Source of the DNA: Phoronis australis
Lineage: Eukaryota; Phoronida; Phoronidae
Direction: 5' to 3'
Assembly: GCA_002633005.1 (NCBI GenBank)
Contig: NMRA01000665.1
Location: 6,304 to 70,303 of the forward strand
DNA length: 64,000 bases
The position numbers and the translations under genes were made by a program. The number at the start of each line of letters is the position of its first letter. Position 1 is the stretch's first letter. Below the pieces are notes generated by a model that saw nothing but the letters and a program-made list of their open reading frames with translations, was not told the origin of the DNA and did no database searches. Positions 32,501-44,715 of this stretch are shown here, in pieces.

Positions 32501-34625
32501 TGTTTCAACTCGTGTCCGTCTACGCGATGGCGTTTCCATGTGCCAAAAGGCAATTTTCTCTTCACAGACACGATTTTCAGCCACAAGTATCCATTAGAAA
32601 ACGACAAAAAACTTAGTCGTATTAACACATCAAATTATTAGGAATGTCCAACTGAACTCGTGCATGTATGTCAATTTTTTAGATTTCTCAGAAATTGGGA
32701 GCGAAAAACAGATGGAAGTTTATACTTACAAGAACATTTTCGAGTTCTGAAATTGGCAGGGCGATCTGCTGCAGTAAAGTTTGAATAAACATACACCTCA
32801 TGGGTGGCGCAGCACTGAAAAAGTGGCGGGGCTATAGCCCTCCAGCTCCCTGTGATGCACCGTCCATAGACCACGGGCGGCGCAACACTGAAAAAGTGGG
32901 GCTATAGCCCCCACCCCGAGCCCCCTATGGTGCGCCGCCCATGTTCAACTGTATTGTACAATTCCAATTTTAAGTTCAATTGCAGATCTTAAGATTAACT
33001 TGGGGAACCAGAAATGTACCTGACTACGGTGACGAAATCAAAGACACTTTTGGGCAACAGGATGGCAAGGTAGAGATTGAATTGGTTGCAAAACCATTAT
33101 CAGGTGAGTTTAGATCCAAGCTTCGCTACTGGCAGGTGATTAGTTTTGCAAACTTTTCATTGTTTGCGTGTCTAGTAACTTAAAACAATTAAAATTATGT
33201 ACTCGTAAGTGAAAAAGTGTTATGAATAGCTCACAGTGAGATTAATCATCAGGATTTTCAAAACTATTTTACTCAAGCGGTATTATAATGCTGCCGCCAC
33301 GATGGACATGAGTGAGACTTATCTCTCACTAAGCTCACGATTGACTAACTGTGCGCCTCTAGCGGCCACATGTCGCCTAATCAGACAGTGTGAGTGAAAA
33401 CATTTTGCCGCTAATAATATGGGCCGGTGGATTCCGACAAGGAGGATAAAAATGAAGAAAACAAAGCCGATAGACGGTTTTCAGAGGAATGTATTTCGAC
33501 TAACCCGTAATCGAAAATCTAATGTTTGTTACAGTGGATCGCCATGCGACTGCTGACACAATTGGAAACATAATGTGACGCAGTAGATCACGTGACAAAT
33601 TAACCGCTTGTTTAGGAAAAGTGATAGCTATACCTTATTAGAACCGAAAAAATATTCAAATTTGTAACAAGGGCCACCTAAGACTTGCTGGAGAACTGGG
33701 TGTACGAGTATAAGCAGGAAAAAAACAACATGTAAATAAACTGCGGTTTTAAACAAAACACCACAACTGATACACTTAAAAATAAGTGTTAACATATAAA
33801 CAACTTATTAATTCCAAATAATACGCTATCGTTATTTAATAGAGAAATAAACAAATAATAAAATCTATGCCTTGTTTTATTGGCGTAAGATGAAACATTA
33901 CCATACTCATATACATAAAAATAGTCTTGCAAAAGGAGACTTTCGCGATATTATAATGTTAACTCGTTCTTCGATGGTTTCTAGCACACCAGAAGACCCG
34001 GGGTTGTTTATAAACTAGTATTTCATTGGCATATTCACAATTTAATGAGACATCGCATCTTTAATCCGAGATAAATCAAGGTAATGTAGGACCCTAAAAA
34101 CTGACAAAATTTGGCTTACTTCCAAACGTCATCTCAGAAATGGCTGGTTGGATTCATATGAAACGTTCAGATATTATGTTTTATGCGCTGTTCTCCAAAA
34201 AGCTTTCAGGAATCGTTTTCAAAATGGTCCACTTTTGCATGATCGTCTATCAATATTGTACTTACATTATGGTTTTCAGGAAAATTCAAACGTTGTACAA
34301 AACGAACACAAAGTGTTGCAGGGTTTTAATATTTCTTCATCTTGATGTCAAGAAATAATATAAACCTTGGACACCTTTTTCAGATTCCGAAGGTGATGAC
34401 GTCACCATAGAACCCCGGACCAATGAACCAAGATGGAAGAAATTGTTGAAAATTATGTGCGGCATTAGCAGCCAAACTGCGACCTCTGCAGCCGAGCTGG
34501 CCGAACAAGACCGAATAGCGGCGAACAGGGCTATGAAGGAGGATCCAAAGAAGAGCTTTTTTATCTACGTGAATCTCGTGATTCTGTTTTGCATAGGGAG
34601 TTTTGTTTTCGGTTTTTTAGCCTAA
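20529..34625 (+). CDS. SLC5-family Na+/solute (SGLT-type) cotransporter
   Basis: Exons: 20529-20615, 24133-24204, 24835-24939, 25942-26001, 26445-26549, 27287-27392, [missing piece], 27817-27952, 28973-29080, 29552-29702, 30003-30165, 31918-32133, 32986-33103, 34384-34625. All visible junctions are GT-AG and keep frame. The start is the first ATG of an [13 protein letters not shown]-terminus leading into TM1. Family features: '[11 protein letters not shown]', 'SNIG' in TM2, TM3 'YE', 'MPEYTKKRF', '[10 protein letters not shown]', a Cys-rich loop ([17 protein letters not shown]), the Na+-site stretch '[11 protein letters not shown]', '[10 protein letters not shown]', 'LTKPLPE', and a C-terminal TM ending at TAA. 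About 556 codons are visible. SGLTs have roughly 660-680 residues, and the region from TM4 to the '[11 protein letters not shown]' loop (about 120 residues) is absent, most likely in the N gap. It acts at the plasma membrane. Human SGLT1 His83 aligns with Ser here, while Glu102, Lys321 and Gln457 equivalents are kept, so the substrate is uncertain. Confidence 0.93.
21896..21955. repeat. Imperfect GATA microsatellite
   Basis: Repeated TAGATAGATAGG/AAATAGATA units in the first intron of the SLC5-type gene. Confidence 0.8.
27443..27550. other. Assembly gap (108 N) inside the SLC5-type gene
   Basis: It lies between the exon ending 'TTAIYTIL' (27392) and the exon starting 'VLVQRL' (27817). At least 360 coding bases should be found here, more than 108 N plus splice sites can hold. 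The flanking 27551-27816 does not look coding, so the gap is probably larger than shown. Confidence 0.85.
30625..30910 (-). repeat. Dispersed repeat, GGATCCAGG-type family, inverted copy
   Basis: The reverse complement matches 9560-9720 and 220-340: 'cttttgtctcgttttctcgg.gtttttgtttctctgaggcgga'. It lies in the intron after the exon ending 30165. Frames on both strands are repeat shadows. Confidence 0.65.
31191..31232. repeat. (CA)n microsatellite
   Basis: A CA dinucleotide run, pure at first then interrupted, in an intron of the SLC5-type gene. Confidence 0.85.
31704..31770. repeat. 31-bp tandem repeat, two copies
   Basis: The unit CGTCACCACTACCCCCACCA... repeats with a 31-bp period and ends at the start of a third unit. 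Intronic, about 150 bp before an exon. Confidence 0.85.
31891..31917 (+). promoter_or_regulatory. (TC)n tract serving as polypyrimidine tract of a 3' splice site
   Basis: A run of about ten TC dinucleotides followed by ACGTCAG directly precedes the exon at 31918, so the splice-acceptor pyrimidine tract is itself a microsatellite. Confidence 0.7.
32799..32943. mobile_element. Two tandem ~72-bp inverted-repeat units (MITE-like)
   Basis: Units 32799-32869 and 32871-32943 both begin C.(A/C)(T/C)GGG(T/C)GGCGCA(G/A)CACTGAAAAAGTGG, contain GGGCTATAGCCC, and end GGTGC(A/G)CCG(T/C)CCAT. Ends are mutually inverted, so each unit can fold back. Located just upstream of the exon at 32986 of the SLC5-type gene. 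Confidence 0.7.
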
Positions 34626-34674
34626 ACCAACGAGTACTGTCGCCAAATTACTGTAAGTTTTTACGTGATTGTTG

Positions 34675-35110
34675 GTTCCAGGGGGGTACTCGACTATATT
34701 TTTGACGTGGGATGCAACTGGGAAATTAGGATATCCAGCCGACCATAAAATGTGGACTCGAAAACGGGCGCCATCTGTAGGGAGCTTCCTTGAAAAGGTG
34801 ATCCGATGGGTTTTTGTTTCAGAAACTTTGCCCTTTTGTAGGGGTTTATTCCATAAAGTTAACCCCCTAGTAATGATTCTTGGAAGACTGAATCTTTTAC
34901 CCATGAAAAACAGTACATGAAGACTACCATGTTGTAAGACGTATACATCTTTTGAAATAAAGGTTTTTATAATATAAATAATGGTAACCCGTGGTTATTT
35001 TTTCTGCAGTTGACTATGGTAAAGATTGGAATGGAACCCTTCTATAGGGAACTTTGTCAGAAAAGGCACCCTTCATTAATTTTGTCACAAAAGGCACCAT
35101 TTTGCGTAAA
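34675..35110. repeat. Probable dispersed repeat in the 3' region of the SLC5-type gene
   Basis: The 'CAGGGGGGTACTCGACTATAT' opening and the repeated 'aaaggcacc' phrases look like repeat sequence rather than a gene. Judged by appearance; only one copy lies in this window. Confidence 0.35.
34956..34961 (+). terminator. Candidate polyadenylation signal of the SLC5-type gene
   Basis: AATAAA 331 bp after the stop codon, the first such signal downstream on this strand. Confidence 0.45.
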
Positions 35111-37660
35111 GCTTGGTCTTTAAAATTCACACGAGCGCAGTTTCAAGGCAAATATGCTTTATTAAATAAACCATCTAAAAATAATAACCAGCAACCCTAC
35201 AGTCAAAACGGTCACGTGATGAGTACAAGCACGGTACGTTCCACAGCCACTGCGCAGGCCCTTCTTCTGAGGCAACACGTGCTCGTCGTCCTTCTTTGTC
35301 GTCTGCTTGTGCTCCAGGTCATCTTGTACGCTTCCTTTCTGCACAGCTAGAAAATATTAAAATAGCTGACAGAACTGTTGTTTGCTAAGGAGTTGCTTTG
35401 TAAGACCAGAGCTGGGTTCCGTAAAGCCAGTTTCTTGCGAAAAGCGAGTTTGCATAAATCATCAAGAGGTAACCCATGCACGAGATCACATTCTGCTGTA
35501 CTCGCTAATGTATCGAGTCTACGGAACGCGCACAATATCTTGTCTGCTCGGACCACGCCAGACCACTCTCGTACGCAAGGTAAAATATTACATCAGTTTC
35601 AGCGGCGAGTAATGTAACCATCTTGCTTGCACATGCGTTACAGAGGTAAGGATATCGATTCGGTCAGTTCCCCTATTTACGGTTTGGGGCCTCGGGACAC
35701 TTCTTTGGAGATGCTGGCTCTTACGTGTTGAACATGGTGTTGCCTAAGCTCACTTCTGTAGGGCATCGCACTTTCAGAAAATTTGATATGCACAAAGTAA
35801 ATTTACTCGAGGCTGCAAACTGAAAAGGACAGTTTTAGAAAACGGAAAGCTGGCGGTGTTTACGTTTATTTAACTGTATTAAGGGGTTCCTAGTGCAGGG
35901 GGCCACGATTTTAGCACCTCTGTAATTTGAAACGATGCCTCCCCCTATCATGGCTCCATCTGCCGCCCTTTCATTTTTTCTGAGATTGTAGACTGTTTCA
36001 TCTTAAGGGAACCTGCTCTTGGAGGTGCCAGTGAAGGAGTCGGCTGATGTGCTTTTCAAGTTTTGATGAAACAATACATCCGGACATGTTAGGGTACCTG
36101 TTTCAGAGGTGAAGTCAATAGTAACTTTGTTCTTGTGCTGATGTAATTGCATATCCTTTCATGGCATAACAAGTCCATCATGGAAGCTTATGACGGAATG
36201 AGCGAACGTTCTTGTCTTTTTTGTGAAATATTACAGCCTGACATGTTAAGGATCTCTTTGCACGTGGGGCCCGGTGTTGGAATCAGTTTTCGTTTTTCCC
36301 TGATTTTTGCAATGATGACAAATGTCTTGATACTATGGGGGGAGTGGTTCCTTTACTGTTTTCTTGAAATTGTAGAGCCTTTCGTTTTAAAAGAACCTAT
36401 TCTCGATCGGAGGTTATTCCAATGATAGACTGAAATGTTGCTGTTTTTATCGCTGTCACATTTAGGATTAGAGAGGCCCTAAGTGATGAAATCAATTGTC
36501 ATTCTCGTCCTGTTTTCCGTAAATATATATCGTTCCACATTGAGAGGCTCTTCGCAGATAAGGTCCCCTCTTGGACAAAATCCAGGGCAATTGTCCGCTC
36601 TGAATTCGTGACTTAGTTCAGTAATGACAGAGGTTTCCTGGAATTCTGTTTGCCTTCATCTGCGGACGACAAGAACTGATACTAGTCAGAACGTAGAGGC
36701 TTGTAAAAACTTAAAATGCGTGTAAGCCTTGTTTTAAAGCTCCCGCTAAAAGTACAAGGCATTTTCATAAATATAACCTTCCGTTTTAAGGGCGACAACC
36801 GTATTTGTTTTAAACTGGGATAACTGCAGTTTTGTTAAAGATGTTTCCACCAGTAACACGGTCAGTTTCTTCCAGAGGTTGTTTATTTGTGTTTGTGCCA
36901 GAAATCGTTAAATGGGTTAGGAACAGTGCGTGTTTGCTTTATCATGCCACTTCCTTTTCCACAAGAGCCCGGTGACGTCATATCGTTCTTGGTGATCTAA
37001 ACCATGCCAACCATTGTACGATGACACTTGACTTACCTCAAAATCCAACTGCTGCCCGGTGGTTTGATGATTGGCCCAACTATGTTGCACACCCAGCACA
37101 ATAAATGAGAAACGTACATTTTTGCAACATTACACAAACGTTTTAGGTTTCAAAAGTCACATTTCTCGTCCAATTTTCAAAATTCAAAAAACTAATCACG
37201 TGTTATTTTCACGAAATATTTACAAAGTTTCAAAACTAAAATTTAAAAATACAGTTGTTGTCCCCCCCACCCCACCCCCCCATGTGGTCATAATGGGTCT
37301 CGTTATCTAGAGAACGTTAACAACAGTAGCCTGAGGCAATAAATTAACCACAACTGCGTGGTATCTTTGACCTAAACCGGCAAATTCTTAGGTGCACCAA
37401 CTGGTCGTGTTGCCAAATCTCGACCGGTTAGGATGTCAACGTAGGATTTTTTCTTGCAAAATAAATGTTTTTAGGCGAAACGTCCATTTGATAAACCTTA
37501 GCCATAGCTCGGCATGAAACAATCCAAACGTTCCTTTCAGTAAGCGAAGAACGTAAAACCATAAGAATTTAGTGTCTATTGCCCGGATACAACGAAATTT
37601 TCCGATTCACTGAGGCAGCAAACCCCGTGACGCGATCTACACATCGGGTGGTATACTCAC
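34962..37660. other. Region between the SLC5-type gene and the last identified CCP exon
   Basis: No clear gene. Two possible minus-strand exon-like segments are noted as uncertain: 37037-37079, with a CATAG acceptor and a GAG/GTAAGT donor in compatible phase, and an open stretch at 35162-35344 ending in a hydrophobic segment followed by AATAAA. Either could belong to the unfinished 3' end of the CCP gene. 35980-36480 contains a diverged internal repetition. Confidence 0.4.
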
Positions 37661-40600
37661 CAGTGCACGACGGTGGCATGTCCAATTTACCATCAACGGC
37701 ACACGTGGTCGTCTGACTAGATGACGAGTCGGAGAACGTAAAGCCGCGCTCACACTGCCATATCACTTGCGTACCGCTGGCTACGCTTGTAGCGCCCCCG
37801 ACCGCTCGGTAGTTAGCCCCCGTTGGGATGAGGATATTGCAAGTTGTTGAACCTCGGAAGAAAAACGTAACATACACAGATGCACCAAACCCGTATCGCC
37901 ACTGAGACCCAGAGGAGGCAAGAGGAGCAGGGGGTTCAAACACTAATGGTGGTCACCTGGGACTGGGTACGACATTGGTGACGACCAGGTGGGGTGAAAG
38001 TGGTGGCGTGGTGACGGGGATTTCAGAGAAAATTTGGAACGACCAGTGGCGGACAAAAGGTCAGAATTCAATGAAGCCCATCTTGACCATTGCCAAGTAA
38101 TTTTAACTCCTATACTGGCCGGGCTTATGGCCGGTGGTATTATTAGTTATGACAACTACACCGTACGTGCGTACAGTACACGTGCCCCTCTAAATTAATG
38201 TACACCTTTTCCTCTAACCAGTCCTCAGTTTTTAATACCAGACACGAAGTAAAGATTTATGTATGTCGCCATTCACACCATTTGAAACTCCCAGCACCTA
38301 GCGATTGAGTGTGTACTGCATGTCACAGACGAAGAGTTATTCGCTTAGCCAGCCGCCAAAAGTGCCACTAACCTAAGCATGCGACCTCACGGCATGACAA
38401 TAAAACAACAGTTGAATGAATTAGCCCAACCGACAACTGTCACTGATCACTTACCTTTGTTTGCGGGCAACCGGCATCGTGATACACGTTTGCGATCAGC
38501 TTACTGTGGCTTCAGACATTTGGCTCTTCGTCTGCGCCGTGCCTAAGAGATTGATTTTGCTCGCTAACTGCCATATTAAGAAAGTTAACTAAATCAGCGA
38601 CTACATGTATACAAAAGATTCGGTTACTAGTCGCCAAAGAGTACGTGACGAAACGAAACGAATCTTACTTTATCAATTAATGTGACATTATCGTCGAAAA
38701 GATGGATTTTGTAAAATCAACCTCAACGCGTAGCCGAACCTGTAGCCTCTGCGGTCACTTCATACGCTCTGCTGAGCGGAGTTGTATCGCAATGAACACA
38801 AGACCATGCATTTTAAACGTATTTAACAAGTACAGCTTGATTTCAGCGAATGTCTGACAGACATTGCCAAAAACTGTCGATTTGTAATAAAATCACAAGA
38901 TCGGGTTTTATACGTTTTATAGGCTATAGCTCCGGTCGAAGCAAATGACTGTCTCATCCAGCAACAATCCCAGACAAGGGTCTTCGGTTGTGAAACGATA
39001 TTGCCTCCGTTTGAGAAGTAGTGGCCGGTTGCAGGAAACTCTCCCAATAGGGGTTCAACTATGTAACCAAAATTTTGAACGCATTTGTGGACTTAATTTG
39101 TGCAAACATTGATTGTCCTATCTTCTACTATTTCATCTTCGATGCTACGTCAAGTTTCAGCTTTGACAGATACCAAGCTTAAAAATCAAGTTCAAGAAAA
39201 TGTTTAGGGAGGTTTTCATAAAACGATCATTTAACGATTTGCTCCTATTTATTGTCATTAAAATAGGGGCTCGGTTTTCAGATAAATTATTAGAAAAAGC
39301 CTTTGGTGAAATGAGCTCACAATGACAATTAGGTCACAGAAAAAATATAAAATTAGTAAGTAAACGTCTGCAAATGCCCTGAAATTTTGGGGAACAAAGT
39401 CGAGTCTCCATTGGAAGCGTTTCACGCAACCGACAGCAGATGACCGCAACCTAGTGACTCGCGGTGTCATTTCAGATGTATACTTCCGACAATTGTGGGA
39501 ACTTCCTCTTTGATTCAAGATTCTTTATCATAAACTTGTGACAAAAGTAAATTCTGGCTTAAGATGGAAAATATAATTTTGAGCAAAAAAGTTGCATAGT
39601 TACAGCATATTGCCAGTTTATGTAATGAACATAGTTCTGTTTGAGAAAATATTAATTTATCTATTAAATTCCAAAACGTAATCTTTATAATTATTTCTTT
39701 CTGTCTGAAGACGACAAACGCGAGTTCACCAGTCTTATCATAATCACACAAAACTCACTTTTGCATGCTTCTTTTATATCGACATCTTGGTTTGGCTGGT
39801 CACACGTGACCGCAATCGAAGTTTGCTTTGAATCGAACGAGTACTGGTTGACACACTGGTAGATCACTTGACTATCGCTTAGAAACTCCACAGTGGTGCC
39901 CGGCGACAGTTTCTCGCGTTGACTGCTGCTGTGCGCTAAGTATACGTCATAATGCAACGTAGACAGCTTTTCGCCGACAGGAACTGATATGGTACATTTT
40001 CCTGAAATATTTAAAAGAGCATTTGACTTGTGTGACCTGAAACACAAATTCAGGGTGACCCAAAGATGAAATGTGTTTGTTTTGAAATATATCTTTTTGA
40101 TTTTTGGTTCTAGTATTTGCTTCTTACCATCCTGCTGGAAAAACGTTTCCGTCAAGATGGAAACATTCTCACACCCAGGTAAAATACATTCTACTCTCAT
40201 AACTTTCACCCACGCGGTTGAAATGGTCCATCCTCAACTGGTGGCAATGTTTTTCATACTTGTGGAAAATTAATGCTTTCCACCCCCTGCTAAAGAGCGG
40301 AAATTCAAACGCAAAAGACTGCATTTGCCAGCAACAAACTGAAGGTCACCTTGGGCCACCCAATGCTTTGCTGTGAAACTTATTATTTTGGTTCTTGATA
40401 CGTCTAATTTACGTCCTAATTGCATATCGTAACACTATTGATCGAACGGAGTCCATTGTTTCATAGCGTCTAACTTGACTTAGTACCCAATTCCGAAACT
40501 TTCTATGTCGGCTTAACCTACTTAGCTACAGCCCATCTGAGGGGTGCACTTTATTGCTCTTACACAACTGTGCGTAACATGGGCACACAGTGTGACAAAT

Positions 40601-43600
40601 GCCAAACTGCGTACACGCAGATTGCATTTTCAGCCACGGAATGAGATCCACACGTTATATCACTGAAATATTGATCACCAACCGGATTTATTGTGGCATG
40701 GACCCTCCTGTTAAGAGAAATCGTTTTCAATGTAATGATTCTTTGTAAATGTTGGCTATTTCAAATATTCAGTGAAGGAGCATGGTCTTGAAGATACTGT
40801 TTCCGCTACAGTGTAGTTGAAAACTTCATCAAACGGAGTTTAAACAAGTTAGTACAGTAGAACCTTAAGCCAAATTAATTCTCATTGAATGCAAACTTAA
40901 ATGGATTTACTACGAATTTTTAGCTTGATATTAATTCGAGATTTTGCACCACCATCTAAAAAGGCCGCTATAATGATCGTATGACAGCTGACTCAGGACT
41001 AAGTCCACAGTACCAGTGGATGATGTTGACCATTTCACTGGCCTGGGCCAATCAATGCCTTAATTGCACAACTGTCTCGGAAACCTGAAAAAGTCATATC
41101 TGAAAGAAAAAAAGTACACTGTATGGGGTTTCTCAACAATGAAAAACATAAACAATGGGGTTTCTCAACAATGAAAAACATAAACAAAGTCTTTTTACCT
41201 TACTACGTACAACATGTAAAATATTTGGAGATGCCAACAATGACCAAAAAGTTCGGTTTTGACCATGTTTCACCTAAAATTAAAATTTCACGACAGGTCC
41301 AGTGCAAGAAAAGAGACCATCATCCGAATGCTCTTCCACTCCAGATTCCAGAAATTCAGGTTAAAATTTGTCATTACCTCTCGTCTGAAGAGTACTTGGA
41401 TTCGCGCCAAGAATTCGGCAAGACTCAACAAGGATGTGCTATCGAAATGGCCGCACCTCCGTATTCTAGTAGACAAGAGCACAGGAAATTTTTTCTGGGC
41501 GTAATTTACTCAAAAAACGTCAAGGAACTACTGAGTTCCTTTTGTGGCAATCACTCCGCATTTAGTCCACAATCGGTTGTCGTAGAACCCGACCCACCCC
41601 ATTTTATTCATTTTGGGGGCATCTACAAGGGCCTGTACTTTGGTGTTAGACCTCACGCAATAAGGATACTTACTCAGCCGCAGGAATTTATAATGAGGTT
41701 TACGTGGAACCCTACTTTAAAAAATAAATAAGGCAGGCAAATTGATTGTGTTTCAGTCATATCGTTCGACTGACGAAACTCATTTGTTTTCTAAATTGGT
41801 GAGTGCAAAGGAAACAGTATCCTTAGACACGAGCATGCTGGGTAATAATGAGCTTTCGTACGCTTGTCACACTTTAGGCCATTTGGTTCCCAAGCAAGTT
41901 TTGATGGCAATCGTGGAGTGTCCAGACACGTGAGTGTGAATTTGCTGGTCGTCTTGTTGTGAAACCATCCGTCGTGACATACGACAGTTACGTTGGTGCC
42001 ATACTTGTAACGCTGTTTAACTTCAGCCGAAGCGGAGCCAACCGTGGCAGACGGGTCATCACAGGTAATTTCTGAAAGGGACAAAACATTGTTTCAAAAT
42101 GCTAACAAAAGTAATATTGGTTCCCTAGTACATCGTCAGTGCCGAAAACGACAACCTTGTCTGGAATCGTACAGGCGTAGTGGTAGTAAATAATTTCCCA
42201 GGTTGAGTATTTTCACAAACTTCGAGACGCAAGAATAATTGAAAATTGGGTGTAGCATTTTACAACCAATGCTCTATAGTGCTGACATGTATATTTTCCT
42301 GCGATTATTTTCACCCACTGTCGTTTCAGAAGGCGGTTCGGTCAGCCGCCATACTCCGCCGAGGAACTTCTTATTACCGTAGGTAAACCGGTACACACGG
42401 CTGAGAATGAAGAGGGTCTTCTCGGTAATCTGACAGTTGATTTTGGACAGATGCTACATGTTTACCGAGTTTCTGGCTACTTGAAATTCTACCGAAATTC
42501 AGCTGGTCTGCAAGACTGCTTTCTTCGATCGCGTATCAGTCAAAATATATTCCTTCAAAGTCTAGGTGCTTCAGCTTTATGATCGTAAAAGATCTCCTGT
42601 TTCCGTTCCATGTACGAGGGGAGATTTTTCGCAAGTGTGCGAGCCCAGCCGAGTCAATCATTCGCTAATGAGGAAAGTACGTTGTTATTTTCAGCGTGCC
42701 AGCGTCGTTACACACCGCGTGTGTAACGAAGTTTTTTAAAAATCTAAACGATTGTTTTATAATCTATGATATAGTTTCACGTTCTCAATGTCATTTTATG
42801 TGGTAACATCCAATAAATTCATAAGCAGCGTACGGTTTGTAAGATAGCTTTAAAAGGATGCCAAAACTGCTTCAGCACATGCTTCTTGACATATGCATGT
42901 ACTAGCCACATGACTCTGGAACAAAATCGGGCTTCAGTGCAAACCTCGTCAGTTTGCAAAGGGTAGGGCATATTTCAGAACTCTTTGCACACTTTGTCGC
43001 TACAAAACCGGTCTCGCTTCTTCCTTACTGACAAGTGGTTTCTGGAGTCGGATTGAAGTAACTGGTCATTAGTCGGCCCATAAATAACCCCTTGTGACAT
43101 TCTGATCCAGATTTTTGTCTAGAGATGATGAACTGTCAAACAGTTATCTAATAAACGTATGGTAGAAATTTTTTGATACCAATTTTGTCAATGGGCTAAT
43201 TCAGAACCTCCGAGAATTCCATAAAACAATCCCTAATTGATACATACCGCGAGAGCAGTCGGTGTTTTTCTCTGAGTCCTCAAAAAACGTCCCCATTGTC
43301 CACATTCGTTTACATGTTGCCACGAACTTCATTGGTAAAGTTGTCGAAAGCGTTCGATAGCCTGGATTACATTCATATTCCACTTTGCTGCCATACGCAA
43401 GTTTTGTTCCGATAGAGGCGTTGACAGGATGCGAACGAGCTGGGTTTACGACGATGCATTCTCGGACTAAAAAGTGGGAATGAATGTGTAATATGTGCTT
43501 TCAGTAAAACATGTAGAATATTCAACACTCCCAATTTACTGGCACACATATTTCAAAAAGAGGTGCGTCCGGTTTGCAACTCCGACTCATGACAGGAAAT

Positions 43601-44330
43601 CTGAACGAGTTTTTTTTTTGTACAACCCAGGCATCGTCTAGAAGAAGTTATCGAAACACCGTCGCCACCGCTGGCAGGGTTACTTACTTTTACAAGACCC
43701 TTCACCCCACTCAATATCGACTCCCGTACATTCGGCGTCACAAGACGACAGTATGTTGTTGGCGGTAGTACAGGGAGGGGCATAGTATCCCTTGGTGTAG
43801 TCGCATAGAAGTTTGAAGCGGCGGCCCTTCGGAACAATTTCCGTGGTAAGCTCTTGAATATCGTAATACTCAAGGTCGGTTTTATAGTACACCTCGGTGC
43901 CGGGTTGATTTGCCGCGAACTTGAACTGGCACGTGACTGAAAGGGAAGTCAACTGTGCAGTCAGTTACACGAGGTTGCCTGATCAGTCTCGTAGAAAAAG
44001 ACGACTACGTAAATGTACATTTGCTGTGATTTTAGACATGTCTAAAAGTTGATCGGACACCTGTTGATAATAAATTGCATGATTCTTCACACCTAAAAAG
44101 AAGAACATAGCCCTCCCAAATTTTTTTTGGCAGCCCAAATCAACATGTTGAACTTGCGTCCCGTTGTTGGATAATTAACATTTATTGCTCTGTCATGTAG
44201 TCTTTGACCTCAACGAGCTCAACTCACCGTCTGCAGCTTTTAGCTCATCCAGCTTGGCCAAGACCATAAGGAGGATCACAAACAGGTTAACTGAAAAAGT
44301 AAAATTAAAAAAGTGGTCGATCGACAACAT
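37661..44330 (-). CDS. Multi-module CCP/sushi-domain protein, 3' end not found
   Basis: Exons on the minus strand: 44330-44228 (start and signal peptide), 43936-43688, 43466-43248, 42071-41862, 40001-39759, 37852-37661. Donors and acceptors are GT-AG, and every intron is phase 1. The start at 44330 gives MLSIDHFF followed by a hydrophobic core (NLFVILLMVLA). A splice acceptor at 44290 would instead place the true start further upstream. Exons 3-6 each carry one four-cysteine sushi module, for example 'YGSKVEYECNPGY', 'YGTNVTVVCHDGW', 'SDSQVIYQC' and 'SGTQVIWQCERGF'. The exon 2 module is longer and has six cysteines. Such modules mediate extracellular recognition in complement regulators, selectins and adhesion proteins; which applies here is unknown. 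The last exon ends in phase 1 at a good donor (GTGAGT), so C-terminal exons remain to be found. Confidence 0.83.
41122..41185. repeat. 32-bp tandem duplication
   Basis: ATGGGGTTTCTCAACAATG plus AAAAACATAAACA occurs twice in a row within an intron of the CCP gene. Confidence 0.85.
41123..41731 (+). other. Uncertain 202-codon frame in an intron of the CCP gene
   Basis: ATG-initiated and open for 202 codons on the strand opposite to the CCP gene, between its exons at 40001 and 41862. Its N-terminus comes from the 32-bp tandem duplication. I recognise no domain. It could be a chance frame, a processed fragment or a small gene. Confidence 0.2.
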
Positions 44331-44449
44331 GCTCTTACTGTTTGTGTACAACAATGTTTTAGTGTTGATACTTTCCAAGAGCGATTACTTTCGGACATTT
44401 GGTTCGTACTGTTTTTCTAAAACCGCTTTGTGGTGATGATGTGGTGACG

Positions 44450-44715
44450 TAATTTCTAAAATCTATTGGCCTATCTACACCAACCTCTAGCCTCTTTAAA
44501 TTGGCTCTAGGTTTCGGCCGGCCATTCTCGCGGCCATCTTCAGGTGTTACAGCATTCTCAGAAGAACGAGCACGGATGTATGGTGGCACTCATCAACTGA
44601 AGGTGGTCACTGGTGAACGGGTCTTCTGTTTTTTGAAAAATGGCCGACCGAAATGCCGTGGCATTGTAAATAGGCCAGAGGTTGATGTTAATAGGCCATA
44701 AATTTTTAGAAATTA
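44450..44715. mobile_element. Inverted-repeat element with ~75-bp arms
   Basis: Left arm 44450-44525 and right arm 44640-44715 (reverse complement) share TAATTTCTAAA, 'tggcctat', 'caacctct.gcct.ttta' and 'tttcgg.cggccat'. The arms are roughly 75% identical. No coding capacity. It sits about 120 bp upstream of the CCP gene start, so it could lie in the promoter or an upstream intron. Confidence 0.7.

Noticed and set aside
34617-34904. Minus-strand 95-codon frame overlapping the end of the SLC5-type gene
   Set aside because: It lies opposite the stop codon and repeat-like 3' sequence, and no domain or splice signals were seen.
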